Origin: UA16 sp905478895
GTDB lineage: Bacteria > Bacteroidota > Bacteroidia > Flavobacteriales_D > Sanyastnellaceae
Direction of reading: 5' to 3'
Length of the DNA stretch: 64,000 nucleotides
Assembly: GCA_943788495.1 (NCBI GenBank)
Contig: CALSQO010000002.1
Coordinates: forward strand, 620,001 to 684,000
The position numbers and the translations under genes are program-made. Under the pieces are notes generated by a model. It was not told where the DNA came from and did no database searches. It worked only from the letters and a program-made list of their open reading frames with translations. Positions within the stretch are counted from its first letter, which is position 1. The number at the start of each line of letters is the position of its first letter. This document shows positions 16,557 to 25,351 of the stretch, one piece after another.

Positions 16557-17461
16557 TTAATCCAGGTAGCCCAGTCGTTTCAGTTTTCGCTCATCGTTTC
16601 GCCAGTCTTTGTCCACCCGTACAAACAGATCCAGGAATACCCGCGACCCAATGAATTTTTCAATGTCCCGGCGAGCATCAATGCCAACCCTTTTGATCAT
16701 GCTGCCGCCGCTTCCGATGACAATCTGTTTCTGACTCTCCCGGGCGACGCGAATTTCGGCTCGGATTTTCACCAAAGAATCTTCTTCTAAATAAGATTCT
16801 ACCACGACCTCGCAGGAGTATGGAATTTCTTGTTTGAAGTGGGTGAGGATTTTCTCTCGGATGATTTCGGAGATGAAAAACCGCATGGGCTTGTTGGTCA
16901 ACTCATCCTTTGAGAAATAGGGGGGAGACTCGGGCAAGTATTCAACCACACGCTCGAGGATCTGATCCACATTGAAACCGTGAAGGGCACTGATGGGCGC
17001 GACGACAGCACGGGGAATCTTCTCTTGCCAATAAGCGAGTCGCTCCGCAACGATTGCCTGATCGGCCAAGTCCACTTTGTTGATCAGGATGAATACAGGA
17101 ACTTCCATGTCGGCAATCTTGGCAAAAGTTTCCGGATGGGCCATGTCACTCTCTTCTGTGTCCGTGACCATCAGGATGAGGTCGGCATCTTGGAGTGCAG
17201 TGCGCACAAACTTCATCATGCCTTCCTGAAGCTTGTATGCGGGGTCGAGCACACCTGGAGTGTCGCTGTAAACGATTTGCCATTCGGGCTCATTGACGAT
17301 GCCCATGATGCGGTGGCGCGTTGTCTGGGCTTTTTATTGATGATGCTCAAACGCTCGCCCACTAGACGATTCATTAGTGTACTCTTTCCGACGTTCGGAG
17401 AGCCAATGATATTGACGAAACCCGCTCGATGCGGTGCTGTTCCTTCGGAATTAATTGCCAT
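16557..17461 (-). CDS. era: GTPase Era, reading frame broken near codon 44
   Basis: The N-terminal frame (from ATG 17461) carries G1 GSPNVGKST and reads to SIINKK, then runs off as PRQRATAS. The rest lies in the -1 frame (16557-17330): QTTRHRIMG, G3 DTPG, G4 NKVD, and a C-terminal KH domain (IVIGSGGSMIKRVG...KDWRNDERKLKRLGY). Repeating G17330 of AATAAAAAGCCC restores the family sequence NKKAQTTRHRIMG and a 301-residue protein, the normal Era length. Era binds 16S rRNA 3' ends and assists 30S assembly and is usually essential. A missing base in the sequence is the likeliest cause; A-AAG slippage or true inactivation are alternatives. Confidence 0.88.
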
Positions 17462-17493
17462 TGTGGTCGCGTTGTTGCCTGGTAGTCAGAGTG

Positions 17494-17501
17494 CAAAGGT
17501 A
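17494..17501 (-). promoter_or_regulatory. Candidate -7 element for era
   Basis: Minus-strand TACCTTTG matches TAnnTTTG exactly, 32 bases before ATG 17461. A -33 TTTG at ideal spacing is not present. Confidence 0.45.
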
Positions 17502-17537
17502 CGCCCCGAGGCGGAAGCTATTTCGGTGAAATTTCGA

Positions 17538-17568
17538 TTTGGTGAAATGAAAGTTAAGCGTATCTTTG
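17538..17568 (+). promoter_or_regulatory. Consensus Bacteroidota promoter of the initiator tRNA
   Basis: TTTG (17538-17541), 19 bases, then TATCTTTG (17561-17568) is a full match to the phylum's -33/-7 promoter, placed 32 bases before the tRNA. It is the best promoter in the window. Confidence 0.75.
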
Positions 17569-17600
17569 GCGTCCCGCTGGTAACGCCATCGGGTGGATAT

Positions 17601-17673
<73 letters not shown>

Positions 17674-17689
17674 CTAAGAAAACAAAAGA

Positions 17690-17716
17690 AGAGCAATCAG
17701 AAATGGTTGCTCTTTT
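17690..17716 (+). terminator. Terminator of the tRNA transcript
   Basis: AGAGCAA and TTGCTCT form a 7-bp stem with a 9-base loop, followed by T's (TTTT), 17 bases after the tRNA. Confidence 0.75.
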
Positions 17717-17747
17717 TGGTTCCGGTCCCATGGTAGATTTTTGAAAC

Positions 17748-17775
17748 AAAAAAGCCCGCTACAAGCGGGCTTTTT
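17748..17775. terminator. Bidirectional terminator
   Basis: AAAAAAGCCCGCT, ACA, AGCGGGCTTTTT: a 7-bp GC-rich stem flanked by A's and T's works on both strands. It serves as back-up for the tRNA on the plus strand and as the terminator of the lipoprotein gene ending at 17815 on the minus strand. Confidence 0.85.
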
Positions 17776-17814
17776 CTCAGGTGTAAGCTGTGTGTTGAAT
17801 GGAAGTCGTCTTCC

Positions 17815-18132
17815 TTAATTGATTTCGAAACGATAAGACTCGCCGCATTCTGTTTCAATGGTCTCTTCTGCATCATTGCAGGCAGAAATTAAAGCCATCT
17901 TTGCGCGCAAGTCGTAAGAGCCTGCATCTGCTTCGTAGCTGATGCTGTCGAGAATTTCCATGTCTCCGACAAAAAGATCTCCATTGACTTCGATGTCAGG
18001 AGTGCAAACAGTGTTGTTGATGATCCAGATGGTGGCTTTATTATCGCATTCCAGGATGTCGTCGTCGCAAGAAATCAGCGAAAGGCTCATGGCGAGGACA
18101 GTGAGTGAGAGTATAAACGATTGAGGTTTCAT
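17815..18132 (-). CDS. Small lipoprotein
   Basis: 105 residues from ATG 18132 (MKPQSFILSLTVLAMSLSL). The signal ends in ISC-DDD, a lipobox followed by Asp residues. The mature part is short and acidic with Cys pairs (LECDN, VCTPD, ACNDAEE, ECGE), suggesting disulfides. I recognise no family. The extended frame to 18207 is rejected because the signal peptide begins at 18132. It ends in the bidirectional terminator at 17748. Confidence 0.7.
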   Translation of the reverse strand: MKPQSFILSLTVLAMSLSLISCDDDILECDNKATIWIINNTVCTPDIEVNGDLFVGDMEILDSISYEADAGSYDLRAKMALISACNDAEETIETECGESYRFEIN

Positions 18133-18278
18133 TTGATCGTGATTTAGGTTTCTTTTAGGTTTCCGTAAAAATACGACATTGCCTCTTTTCGAAAAAACAA
18201 ACTTCACGAGAATTAAAGGTGGAGTTGGACCAGTCGAATTTCCTTTGCAAACTTCTGCTGCTCAAGCTCAGTCAATAC

Positions 18279-20438
18279 CTATGGGCAATCCTCTCCAAAT
18301 AATGTCAGGAATATGAGCAGGTCGTTTGAACCGATGACTTCATTTGCATCGAAATCATAGACTCCAGCCCAATCGTTACTAAAGGCATTTAGAAACAGTA
18401 GAAAATCTCCGACGTTAACGGTTGCATCGGCATTGAAATCACCGGGGCAAAAGCCACCCGGCAAGAATCCAGCGCCGCCGCAACCTTCGGCCAATTCTGG
18501 AAAAGAGTAGCCCTCTGCACAGTGGAATGCTTGGATGCCCACTTCAATGCCGATTTGCCGTGCGCGTCCATCATCCATGGGAGGGTGAATTCCGCCCCAC
18601 ATGCGCGACAGTGCACTTTCATTGGCGGCGTCGTAATACGTCGCCCACTGCAATTCAAAGCTCTGGGAAGGACCGTCTTCAAAGACCAAGAATTGGTTCA
18701 TGGTTACTGGCCAAGAACCGAGTCCGCCAGGGAAGTACTCACTTCCTGTAAGCAAGGTCAATACTTCTGCTGCCGCGCGTGAGAAAGTGGAGTGACCACT
18801 CACGTATCCTGCGAATGGAGGGGTGACGAATGAAGGCCGTTGGTATGGCCACCAATTTTTGGCGAGGATCCAACCCACGCCCGCTTCGTCGATGAATGGA
18901 ACTTCGACATAGTCAGGACCACGCCATGCATACACTTTGATTTCACCGATCGCTTCGGGATTCCATGTGGCCAGCGGATCCCCTTCTTCAACCACCTCAA
19001 TATACCCCGGAACGAGCGGCAAACCCGAAGGGTGGTAGTTCGTGAGGGTGGTGTCGCTGCTTTGTCCATGCTCGGCCATATAGCGAATAGCAGACACAGG
19101 CCGAGTATAATCGTGATAGCCTTTGATGCTCCACGTAGAAATCGCAGAGTCGTGCATGGCACCCGCAAGAGCGAGGTAGGCTTTTACCGTGAACTCTAAT
19201 TCATCGATGACCGGCCCTTGTCCGCGCCATCGGCACTCGAATTCGGGGTAGTCCATGATGTCATTCAGAATGGTGAACCAATGGCCTGGAGGCGTTTCGC
19301 TATCCGGTCCATCGGCCCAAAATTCGGCAAGGCATCTGGCGTAATCCCCACGGGGTACCAGTTGCGTTTCATATGGCTCTCCAGTGTAGGGATTCAAATC
19401 GTGTCCGGGGTGCACTCCACCACCATTGAAAAAATCGTAGTACTCCTCGAATTCGTCTGGATCCGTTGTGAATGAACCATCGCTCCCCATTCCCGCAGGA
19501 GAAATATCCCACATGACGCCATCCGTGGGGTCCAGATGCGAAGACCAAACCGATACCATGGCGAAATTCCATTTCCATTGATCGTCCAAGCCTGCAGCGA
19601 CGGAGGTGCTGTCGAGGTAAACGGGTTCACCTGGATTTTTCCAAACGTGGTAAGTGCAGCTGTCTCGTTCCAAAAGTTGGAGGTCCGCCGAATCCAAAGC
19701 GAATGGCGTGACTTCGCCCCATTCCGGCCCGACAAACTCAGGAATGGCCGTGCTCACATTTCCACTTTGGTCGATGAACAGTGTCAATTCAATGGGCTGC
19801 CAATGGTTGGGGTCAATCACATTTGGGTTTCCGGGCATCTCGGGTTGGATGTTCGGATTGATTGGGGTGTAGCAGGATGCCTCGTAGCCATTGTCCTCGT
19901 TGGCGCCATCTTGCGCTCCAAATGCGATGATTTGGGCTGCTACATAGTTGCCGAGGGCACCGGGCCCGTCATTGGTGTAATCCGTGGAGGTAAAGTCCAT
20001 GTCATAGCCCAATTGAGCCATTTTCGTATTGATGTTGAACATGGTGATTTCACCATCAGGCGTCTCTCCAAAGCGATGCTGCATCAGGCGATAAACAGCA
20101 TAACTGATGGCCTCATTTCGGGCCTCATCAATTTCTTCTTCGGAATCGGGTATTGCGATGCCGTCGAAGGGGCATTCAAAGCCTGACCAAGATTTGCCGA
20201 GGAAAAATGTTTCCGAAGGGCCTTGGTCGTAAGCGCTCCAGCAATCGTACATGGCGATATTGGTGTGCAAGAGGTTCCTCGCGTGCACGGTGGGACGAGC
20301 AAAGTCGTTTCGAATGCCTTCCAGGACTTCTTCATTCCAAATCTGCGCTATGTTCTCTTCCGCCTGTCCTAGCGAGGTGTCAGGCACCAGAAACCACGCA
20401 AAAGTGAACACGACTATGGCTTTCAAACAAGGGTTCAT
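18279..20438 (-). CDS. Vanadium-dependent haloperoxidase-like secreted protein with dockerin-like tail
   Basis: 719 residues with a signal peptide (ends SLGQ). The vanadate site is complete by pattern: K-x6-R in IKGYHDYTRP, SGH in AGYVSGHSTFSRAAAE, and R-x5-H in SRMWGGIHPPMDDGRA. The family (PAP2/VCPO superfamily) oxidises halides with peroxide, or acts as an acid phosphatase; halogen specificity cannot be read. The C-terminus holds two dockerin-like EF-hands (GDFNADATVNVGDFLLFL and DFDANEVIGSNDLLIFL, ending DCP), the only paired copy in the window. It is divergent from 20479. Confidence 0.85.
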   Translation of the reverse strand: MNPCLKAIVVFTFAWFLVPDTSLGQAEENIAQIWNEEVLEGIRNDFARPTVHARNLLHTNIAMYDCWSAYDQGPSETFFLGKSWSGFECPFDGIAIPDSEEEIDEARNEAISYAVYRLMQHRFGETPDGEITMFNINTKMAQLGYDMDFTSTDYTNDGPGALGNYVAAQIIAFGAQDGANEDNGYEASCYTPINPNIQPEMPGNPNVIDPNHWQPIELTLFIDQSGNVSTAIPEFVGPEWGEVTPFALDSADLQLLERDSCTYHVWKNPGEPVYLDSTSVAAGLDDQWKWNFAMVSVWSSHLDPTDGVMWDISPAGMGSDGSFTTDPDEFEEYYDFFNGGGVHPGHDLNPYTGEPYETQLVPRGDYARCLAEFWADGPDSETPPGHWFTILNDIMDYPEFECRWRGQGPVIDELEFTVKAYLALAGAMHDSAISTWSIKGYHDYTRPVSAIRYMAEHGQSSDTTLTNYHPSGLPLVPGYIEVVEEGDPLATWNPEAIGEIKVYAWRGPDYVEVPFIDEAGVGWILAKNWWPYQRPSFVTPPFAGYVSGHSTFSRAAAEVLTLLTGSEYFPGGLGSWPVTMNQFLVFEDGPSQSFELQWATYYDAANESALSRMWGGIHPPMDDGRARQIGIEVGIQAFHCAEGYSFPELAEGCGGAGFLPGGFCPGDFNADATVNVGDFLLFLNAFSNDWAGVYDFDANEVIGSNDLLIFLTLFGEDCP

Positions 20439-20448
20439 GTGAGTTGCT

Positions 20449-20489
20449 TAGCTTTGGTGCAATGTAATCCGCCTTCCAATGAATTCAAA
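20449..20489. promoter_or_regulatory. Overlapping divergent promoters
   Basis: Minus strand: TTTG (20489-20486), 19 bases, TACATTGC (20466-20459) drives the haloperoxidase gene with a leader of about 15-20 bases. Plus strand: TAGCTTTG (20449-20456) lies 22 bases before ATG 20479. The two -7 boxes are two bases apart, so the promoters probably exclude each other. Confidence 0.6.
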
Positions 20490-20847
20490 CACCACAATCG
20501 TTTTAGTCGCTGCGGCATTTGCCATGATAGGTTTCATCCTCGGTCGGGTAACGTCTCAGCCTGCGGGCCATCCCATGCCACCGATGGTCAAAGAAATGCG
20601 GACCATGAAAGTCTTAGGTGACGAGGGTGAAGTGGCTTCAGACATCCAAGTCGTGATCAAAAAGTTCGAGGACGCTGATTTTGACGGAGACACCTCGTTT
20701 TCCATACCCGGCGGTCGAATTCAATTGAACACAGTCAACGGCGAAATGCAAGTGGAAGTGGAGATGGAAGAAGCTTCTGATGCGGACAGTGAGGCCTCAT
20801 CCCATTCAGTGGTGACCAAGACGATTGTTGTCACCAGCGAAGATTAA
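20479..20847 (+). CDS. Small membrane-anchored protein of unknown function
   Basis: 122 residues. One N-terminal membrane segment (TIVLVAAAFAMIGFILG, about 6-22) is followed by a short Pro/Met stretch and an acidic domain (KVLGDEGEVASDIQVVIKKF...EVEMEEASDADSEASS). No family is recognised. Topology predicts most of the protein outside the cytoplasm. It has its own promoter and is convergent with the pirin gene, seven bases away. Confidence 0.65.
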   Translation: MNSNTTIVLVAAAFAMIGFILGRVTSQPAGHPMPPMVKEMRTMKVLGDEGEVASDIQVVIKKFEDADFDGDTSFSIPGGRIQLNTVNGEMQVEVEMEEASDADSEASSHSVVTKTIVVTSED

Positions 20848-20854
20848 ATCGGCA

Positions 20855-21742
20855 TCAGGTTTCGATCAGATTGCCCATCTTTCCGTCGTGGTAATCCATG
20901 ATGGCCCGCTGCACTTCTTCGTACGTATTCAAAACAAAGGGTCCATGACTAACCACGGGCTCATCCAAGGGGGCGGATGAAAGAAAAAGAACACGAGCGT
21001 TTTCTTCAGCGGACATCGTAATGACTTCTGACGTGCCTGTCCCGAGCACAATCATCTGCCTCCCGGTCGCCTTGGCGTTGTTGACTTGAATAGCTCCACT
21101 GAGCACATAGAGAATACCCACCCAGCTTCCCGGCATCGGCAATGCAATGCGCTCACCGGCTTCGCTGCACTGCAAATTGGCGATGCGCATGGGGTGATTT
21201 GAGGCAATGGGGGATTGATGCCCATCCCATTCCCCCTGCACGAGAGCGATTTTCCATGCGCCTTCATCCCAACTTGGTGTTTGATCAGAATTCAGGGGTT
21301 GGTAGGACGGTGCATTCATTTTGTGTGCTTGCGGCGTGTTGACCCAAAACTGTATGATTTCTAGCATTCCACCGTCTCGTGCAATCGAATCGTCCGGGCG
21401 TTCGCTGTGCACAATGCCGGATCCGCTGTCCATCCATTGGGTGCCTCCAGCTTTGACAACGTGGTCATTGCCGATGGAATCTCGGTGACGCAAAGCGCCG
21501 GAATAGATGCACGTTACCGGACTGAACCCACGGTGTGGATGAGGCCCAACGCCGACGTCCAAAGGCTCTTGTCCTCCGGGGAAATAGTCTTGCCAATGAT
21601 GGATAAGCAGAAAAGGCCCCACCTGCTGCGTGATTTGGCTGGGCAGTGGCTGCTCAATCCAATTGCTTCCCATCAAGACACGCTGCGCAGTTTGCACAGA
21701 AGTGATGCGGAGATTGTCCGTTGGTTGGGGGGGAGATTTCAT
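20855..21742 (-). CDS. Pirin-family bicupin protein
   Basis: 295 residues. The N-terminal cupin carries the metal ligands in VGPHPHRGFSPVTCIYSG and QWMDSGSGIVHSE (two His in HPH, a further His, Glu). The C-terminal cupin (PMPGSWVGILYVLSGAIQV) is metal-free in homologues. Pirins include quercetinases and redox-sensing regulators; which applies here is unknown. It appears to be a single gene. Confidence 0.9.
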   Translation of the reverse strand: MKSPPQPTDNLRITSVQTAQRVLMGSNWIEQPLPSQITQQVGPFLLIHHWQDYFPGGQEPLDVGVGPHPHRGFSPVTCIYSGALRHRDSIGNDHVVKAGGTQWMDSGSGIVHSERPDDSIARDGGMLEIIQFWVNTPQAHKMNAPSYQPLNSDQTPSWDEGAWKIALVQGEWDGHQSPIASNHPMRIANLQCSEAGERIALPMPGSWVGILYVLSGAIQVNNAKATGRQMIVLGTGTSEVITMSAEENARVLFLSSAPLDEPVVSHGPFVLNTYEEVQRAIMDYHDGKMGNLIET

Positions 21743-21856
21743 TTTTAACGCGCACCTTTTTGACGGCGGAAAAAAGGGGCTGACCTGAAATTTTAGATGC
21801 CTTCCTTTCCGCGGTATATTTACAATCTAATTACCACCAAGATAACCTCTTTAGTC

Positions 21857-22297
21857 ATGAGAAATGTTTTGCCATTTGGACTTTTAATGATTTTGGGCGC
21901 GGCATGGATGGGATGCGGCGCGGGTTCCGAATCAGCGGAGACTGCGACAGCAACATCCGACGCAGATGCATGTGCTTGTTTGGTCGAGATGAAGTCTTCA
22001 CTTGAAGGCATCCTTCAGGACGATCATAATGACTGGACTGCCAAGCAATGGACCCAATCCCTCAGCAAATCCACGGCACCTTGCATGCGCAAAGAACGCA
22101 CGCCAGAAGAGTTGAGCGCTTGGAGCCAGGCACAAGCTGCTTGTGATGATTATGCAGCTTACAAAGAGTTGGTTAGCGCGTTCCGAACCAAATTGACTGC
22201 CGCTGTGCAAGATTCAAAACAATTGCCTCAGGACATCAAGGAGCTGACTTCCGACGGTGCAAAAGGATTGTTGGATCAATTGAGCAAGCAACGCTAA
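21857..22297 (+). CDS. Lipoprotein of unknown function
   Basis: 146 residues from ATG 21857. The signal MRNVLPFGLLMILGAAWMGC has a lipobox-like WMGC. The mature region begins Ala/Ser/Thr-rich, then forms a helical domain with four Cys (DACACLVEM, APCMRKE, AACDDYA). It resembles small Cys-bearing lipoproteins seen in Flavobacteria, but I cannot name a family. The upstream frame to 21797 lacks a signal and is rejected. TATATTTA near 21820 may be its -7 box. Confidence 0.65.
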   Translation: MRNVLPFGLLMILGAAWMGCGAGSESAETATATSDADACACLVEMKSSLEGILQDDHNDWTAKQWTQSLSKSTAPCMRKERTPEELSAWSQAQAACDDYAAYKELVSAFRTKLTAAVQDSKQLPQDIKELTSDGAKGLLDQLSKQR

Positions 22298-22337
22298 TCA
22301 AGCCTTGCTTTGTGTTTGGGCCTTAAGTGCCCTTGAA

Positions 22338-22589
22338 TCAAGACTCCTCGGCCGCGCTGTCTGAACTGCCTGCGACCCCCAATTCGTCCATCAATGCCTT
22401 GATCTCTGATTCGGTGGCGTTGAGTTGGGATTGGCAGTGCTTCAATAAAATCGCGGCCCTACGAATGGCTTGCGTCAGAGTGTCTACGGTAATGTCATCG
22501 CTCTCGAGCAATTCCATCAGCCCTCTCAATTCAACGAGGGCATCATCAAATTTCTCGGGCACTTCAGCCGCTGGGGTATTTTTCGCCAT
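22338..22589 (-). CDS. xseB: Exodeoxyribonuclease VII small subunit
   Basis: 83 residues, the usual size. FDDALVELRGLMELLESDDITVD and a second helix form the helical hairpin that binds the XseA stalk. It lies nine bases downstream of xseA in the same direction, so the holoenzyme subunits are co-transcribed. Confidence 0.92.
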   Translation of the reverse strand: MAKNTPAAEVPEKFDDALVELRGLMELLESDDITVDTLTQAIRRAAILLKHCQSQLNATESEIKALMDELGVAGSSDSAAEES

Positions 22590-22598
22590 GGCGTGAAT

Positions 22599-24002
22599 TT
22601 AATCAAGTTCGTTGGGATTGCCTTCAATTCGAATCGGAATTGACCCATCATAGCTTTCCAGTTGAAGCAATTCCCCTTTTTGTGCTTCGGATGTTTTGGT
22701 GAGAACGGCATCGCCCCGTTTGAGAAGCATGAATCCCCTTTTCAGTGTTTGTGCGGGGTGCAACGTACGGATCAAGGACTGGCTTCTGCCCAATTCGATG
22801 CGCTTGCGCTGAAATTGCTGATGGATTGCCTGCTGCATGCGTCGCCCATCGTTCTGCATTTCGCGCCGCATGAAGTCGATGAATTGCCGGCTTGCGCGTG
22901 TGCAGCGGTGCTCCAACTCTGTCACAGACCGACGCTGTCGATCAATCAACAGGTAGCCTTGGATGGAGAGCATCTTTTGGAACCCTGTGATTTCAACCTC
23001 GCGCTGAGCAAGGGCATTTTTGCCGGCCCATTCCAAGGTTTTCCTGAATTGGACCATTGATGATTGCTGGCCTTGGTTCCAAAGATTGAATCGTCGTTCA
23101 ATTTTTTGGGCCATCAATTCCAGTGCGTAAGCGGTTTCTTCGAATGCGTCCGTCAGTGCAACAGCGGCATCGGTGGGTGTTTTGAGGGCCCGCTGGGCCA
23201 CTAGGTCGGCCACCACCAAGTCGGACTCGTGTCCGATGCCGGTCCAAACGGGAACCGGGCATGATGCAATCGCCTCGCAGAGGCCGAAATCATTGAACGC
23301 ATCCAAATCCAACTTGCTTCCGCCGCCGCGAACAAGGACGATCAGATCCGGCTTACTGGCTTGCGCCTCAAGCAGGGCGTTTTTCAATTGCTCTGGAGCG
23401 TTCACCCCTTGCACCCCCGAAGCATAGGCTTGGAGTTGGATGTTGAACCGGTTGGGATGCCCCAAGGTTTTGGTCACAAAATCACGGAATCCGCTGGTCC
23501 CAGGTGATCCCACAAGTGCAACTTTTTGTGGGAGGGTGGGAAGGGGAATGCGTTTGTTCCATTGCAGTGCGCCAAGCTTTTTGAGCTGGGATAATGTGGC
23601 TTGTTTGCGCCGCTCCATTTCGCCGAGCATGTGGCGCAGGTCCACGCGATCGATGAACAGTGAAAGTCCAAACCGTTCGTGGAATTGAATGCGCGCCGAG
23701 AAAACCACTTCAGAACCCGATTTGAGAATGGATGCGGTTTCTTCGCCCAATTCGGATTGAATTTCAGCGCCATTTTGTGGCCAAATGACGCCGCGCATCT
23801 TGGCCGTTTGTCTCCCTCCTTGCTCTTCCACCAAATCCAGATAGACGGTTTTTTGCCCAAGTCCTTCTGAAATTTTTAAGATCTCCGCTTTCACCAGCCA
23901 ACTTCTGTTGGCGGTGGCACGTTCCAAAGCCAGCCGGATTGATTGTGCTACTTGGGTGAGTGAGTAGACTTTTGAAGGAGAAGTTGTGGCGGGCGTCTGC
24001 AC
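22599..24002 (-). CDS. xseA: Exodeoxyribonuclease VII large subunit
   Basis: 467 residues from GTG 24002. An N-terminal OB-fold (VYSLTQVAQSIRLALE...WLVKAEI, about 14-110) binds single-stranded DNA. The catalytic core has VALVGSPGTSGFRDF, LIVLVRGGGSKLDLDAF and TGIGHESDLVVADLVA...TPTDAA. A coiled-coil stalk follows, then a C-terminal segment (LKRGFMLLKR...). It degrades single-stranded DNA to oligonucleotides in repair. A TAACTTGG box upstream may be the -7 element. Confidence 0.95.
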   Translation of the reverse strand: MQTPATTSPSKVYSLTQVAQSIRLALERATANRSWLVKAEILKISEGLGQKTVYLDLVEEQGGRQTAKMRGVIWPQNGAEIQSELGEETASILKSGSEVVFSARIQFHERFGLSLFIDRVDLRHMLGEMERRKQATLSQLKKLGALQWNKRIPLPTLPQKVALVGSPGTSGFRDFVTKTLGHPNRFNIQLQAYASGVQGVNAPEQLKNALLEAQASKPDLIVLVRGGGSKLDLDAFNDFGLCEAIASCPVPVWTGIGHESDLVVADLVAQRALKTPTDAAVALTDAFEETAYALELMAQKIERRFNLWNQGQQSSMVQFRKTLEWAGKNALAQREVEITGFQKMLSIQGYLLIDRQRRSVTELEHRCTRASRQFIDFMRREMQNDGRRMQQAIHQQFQRKRIELGRSQSLIRTLHPAQTLKRGFMLLKRGDAVLTKTSEAQKGELLQLESYDGSIPIRIEGNPNELD

Positions 24003-24075
24003 GAAGAAATTTGGGTTTTTGAAGGAAGGAAGCAGCCAAGTTACAATGCACAGGATTCAATGTAAATTGTCGGCG

Positions 24076-24879
24076 ATGCTGAAGTTCAATTTTTTGACTC
24101 AAAATACCGTTAAATGGTCGCGTCGCGCGCTGGCGGCGTGCGCCATTTTGCTCATGAGTCATGCGGTATCCGCTCAAGGGATGCCGCGGGACTCTTCGTT
24201 TTCGGCGTGGAAAGTCAATGCGATTGAGTTGCAAGGGAGGCAGTGGAATGTGTCATACGAATCTGCATGGAAAGAAAGTTTAACGACCCAGTGGTCATTC
24301 GGGCTGCTTGCGCAGGATGTTGCGATGTCCACCGAAGCACTCGCCTTTTACTTCGATGAGTGGGGAAATTGGGGGAGCATCCCATCAGAAATGACGACGG
24401 AGCACCGCTCCTTTTATTGGTCCTTGAACGTTCGTGACTACAAGAGAAAAGCAGCAGGCGGCGCCATATACACGGCAGCGACTTTCCGACATCGTTACAC
24501 CGCAGTGGAGTTACGGGAAACGTTCGAGCTGCCTGTGGAAGCAATTCTGCCCCTGTATGGTGTTTTCTCGGATAATCCGTTGAACCACACCATGCGCATG
24601 CACGAGATCGGCCTAGGCGTCGAGTTGGGTGCGCAATGGACACTGAAGAATGGCTTGTTGCTGGAGGCATTTGTCAACCCATTTGTTCGGATTTTGGCAA
24701 GGAGCCTCGAATCAACCTCCTTGGAAGGTTCAGAGGTTGACGAGCTAAATGATGCGATGCAGAAGCTGCACTGGCGTTATTCATCTCCAGTGGTACTCGA
24801 GAATGCCTATGCTGCCAAGACGGGGCCTTGGCTTCGGTTTGGGCTGGCGTTGGGTTTCCGTTTCAATCAAAACAATTAA
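24076..24879 (+). CDS. Exported, probably outer-membrane barrel protein
   Basis: 267 residues from ATG 24076. The signal peptide (RRALAACAILLMSHAVSAQG) has a long N-region; ATG 24046 is possible. The mature part has alternating amphipathic strands rich in Trp/Tyr (WNVSYESAWKESLTTQWSFG, LGVELGAQWTLKNGLLLEAF) and ends in a strand GLALGFRFNQNN, like small Bacteroidota barrel proteins. No precise family. It is divergent from xseA and lies five bases before the OB-fold gene. Confidence 0.65.
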   Translation: MLKFNFLTQNTVKWSRRALAACAILLMSHAVSAQGMPRDSSFSAWKVNAIELQGRQWNVSYESAWKESLTTQWSFGLLAQDVAMSTEALAFYFDEWGNWGSIPSEMTTEHRSFYWSLNVRDYKRKAAGGAIYTAATFRHRYTAVELRETFELPVEAILPLYGVFSDNPLNHTMRMHEIGLGVELGAQWTLKNGLLLEAFVNPFVRILARSLESTSLEGSEVDELNDAMQKLHWRYSSPVVLENAYAAKTGPWLRFGLALGFRFNQNN

Positions 24880-24884
24880 CCACC

Positions 24885-25298
24885 ATGAATGCGATTTTAT
24901 CGGGCCGAAAGCCCATCGTGTATGCGGCTTTGGCGTTGGCTGGAGCAGCACTTGTTTTTGCGGTTTACGAATACAACCGGCCGGCAAGCAACCGCACGAT
25001 GGAATCGAGCACTGTTGCCATTTCTGCACAGGAACTGCACAGCGGGTTTCTCAGTGGAGACTCCCTTCAATGCTCGGAATGGTTGAATCAGATTGTCGAA
25101 GTCACAGGCAAAGTCCAATCCGTGGAAGGTGCAACGGTATTGCTCGTCCCCGGTGTGGTTTGCACATTTGAGGAGTCGCCAGATGGCTTTCCATGGCTCA
25201 AAGGGAGTGAAGTTACTCTGAAGGGGCGCGTGCTGGGATTTGATGATCTATTCAATGAGGTTCGAATGGACTTTTGTTTCGTGGTATTGAATCCATGA
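24885..25298 (+). CDS. OB-fold (tRNA_anti-like) membrane-anchored protein
   Basis: 137 residues from ATG 24885. A membrane segment (IVYAALALAGAALVFAVYEY) is followed by a domain like PF12869-type OB-fold proteins of Bacteroidota: ISAQELHSGFLSGD...IVEVTGKVQSVEG...VTLKGRVLGFDDL...VRMDFCFV. Function is unknown; it sits on the periplasmic side. It probably shares a transcript with the barrel protein upstream. Confidence 0.75.
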   Translation: MNAILSGRKPIVYAALALAGAALVFAVYEYNRPASNRTMESSTVAISAQELHSGFLSGDSLQCSEWLNQIVEVTGKVQSVEGATVLLVPGVVCTFEESPDGFPWLKGSEVTLKGRVLGFDDLFNEVRMDFCFVVLNP

Positions 25299-25339
25299 CC
25301 GAGTCCTTTAATGGGGTGGAGATTGCATGATCTGAGCAG

Positions 25340-25347
25340 TACATTTG
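25340..25347 (+). promoter_or_regulatory. Candidate -7 element for the gene at 25352
   Basis: TACATTTG is an exact TAnnTTTG match and ends four bases before ATG 25352, implying a leaderless or nearly leaderless message. Confidence 0.5.
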
Positions 25348-25351
25348 CGTC

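Noticed and set aside
22303..22335. GGGC...GCCC element between the 21857 lipoprotein gene and xseB
   Set aside because: Only four to five base pairs and no T-run; too weak to call a terminator.
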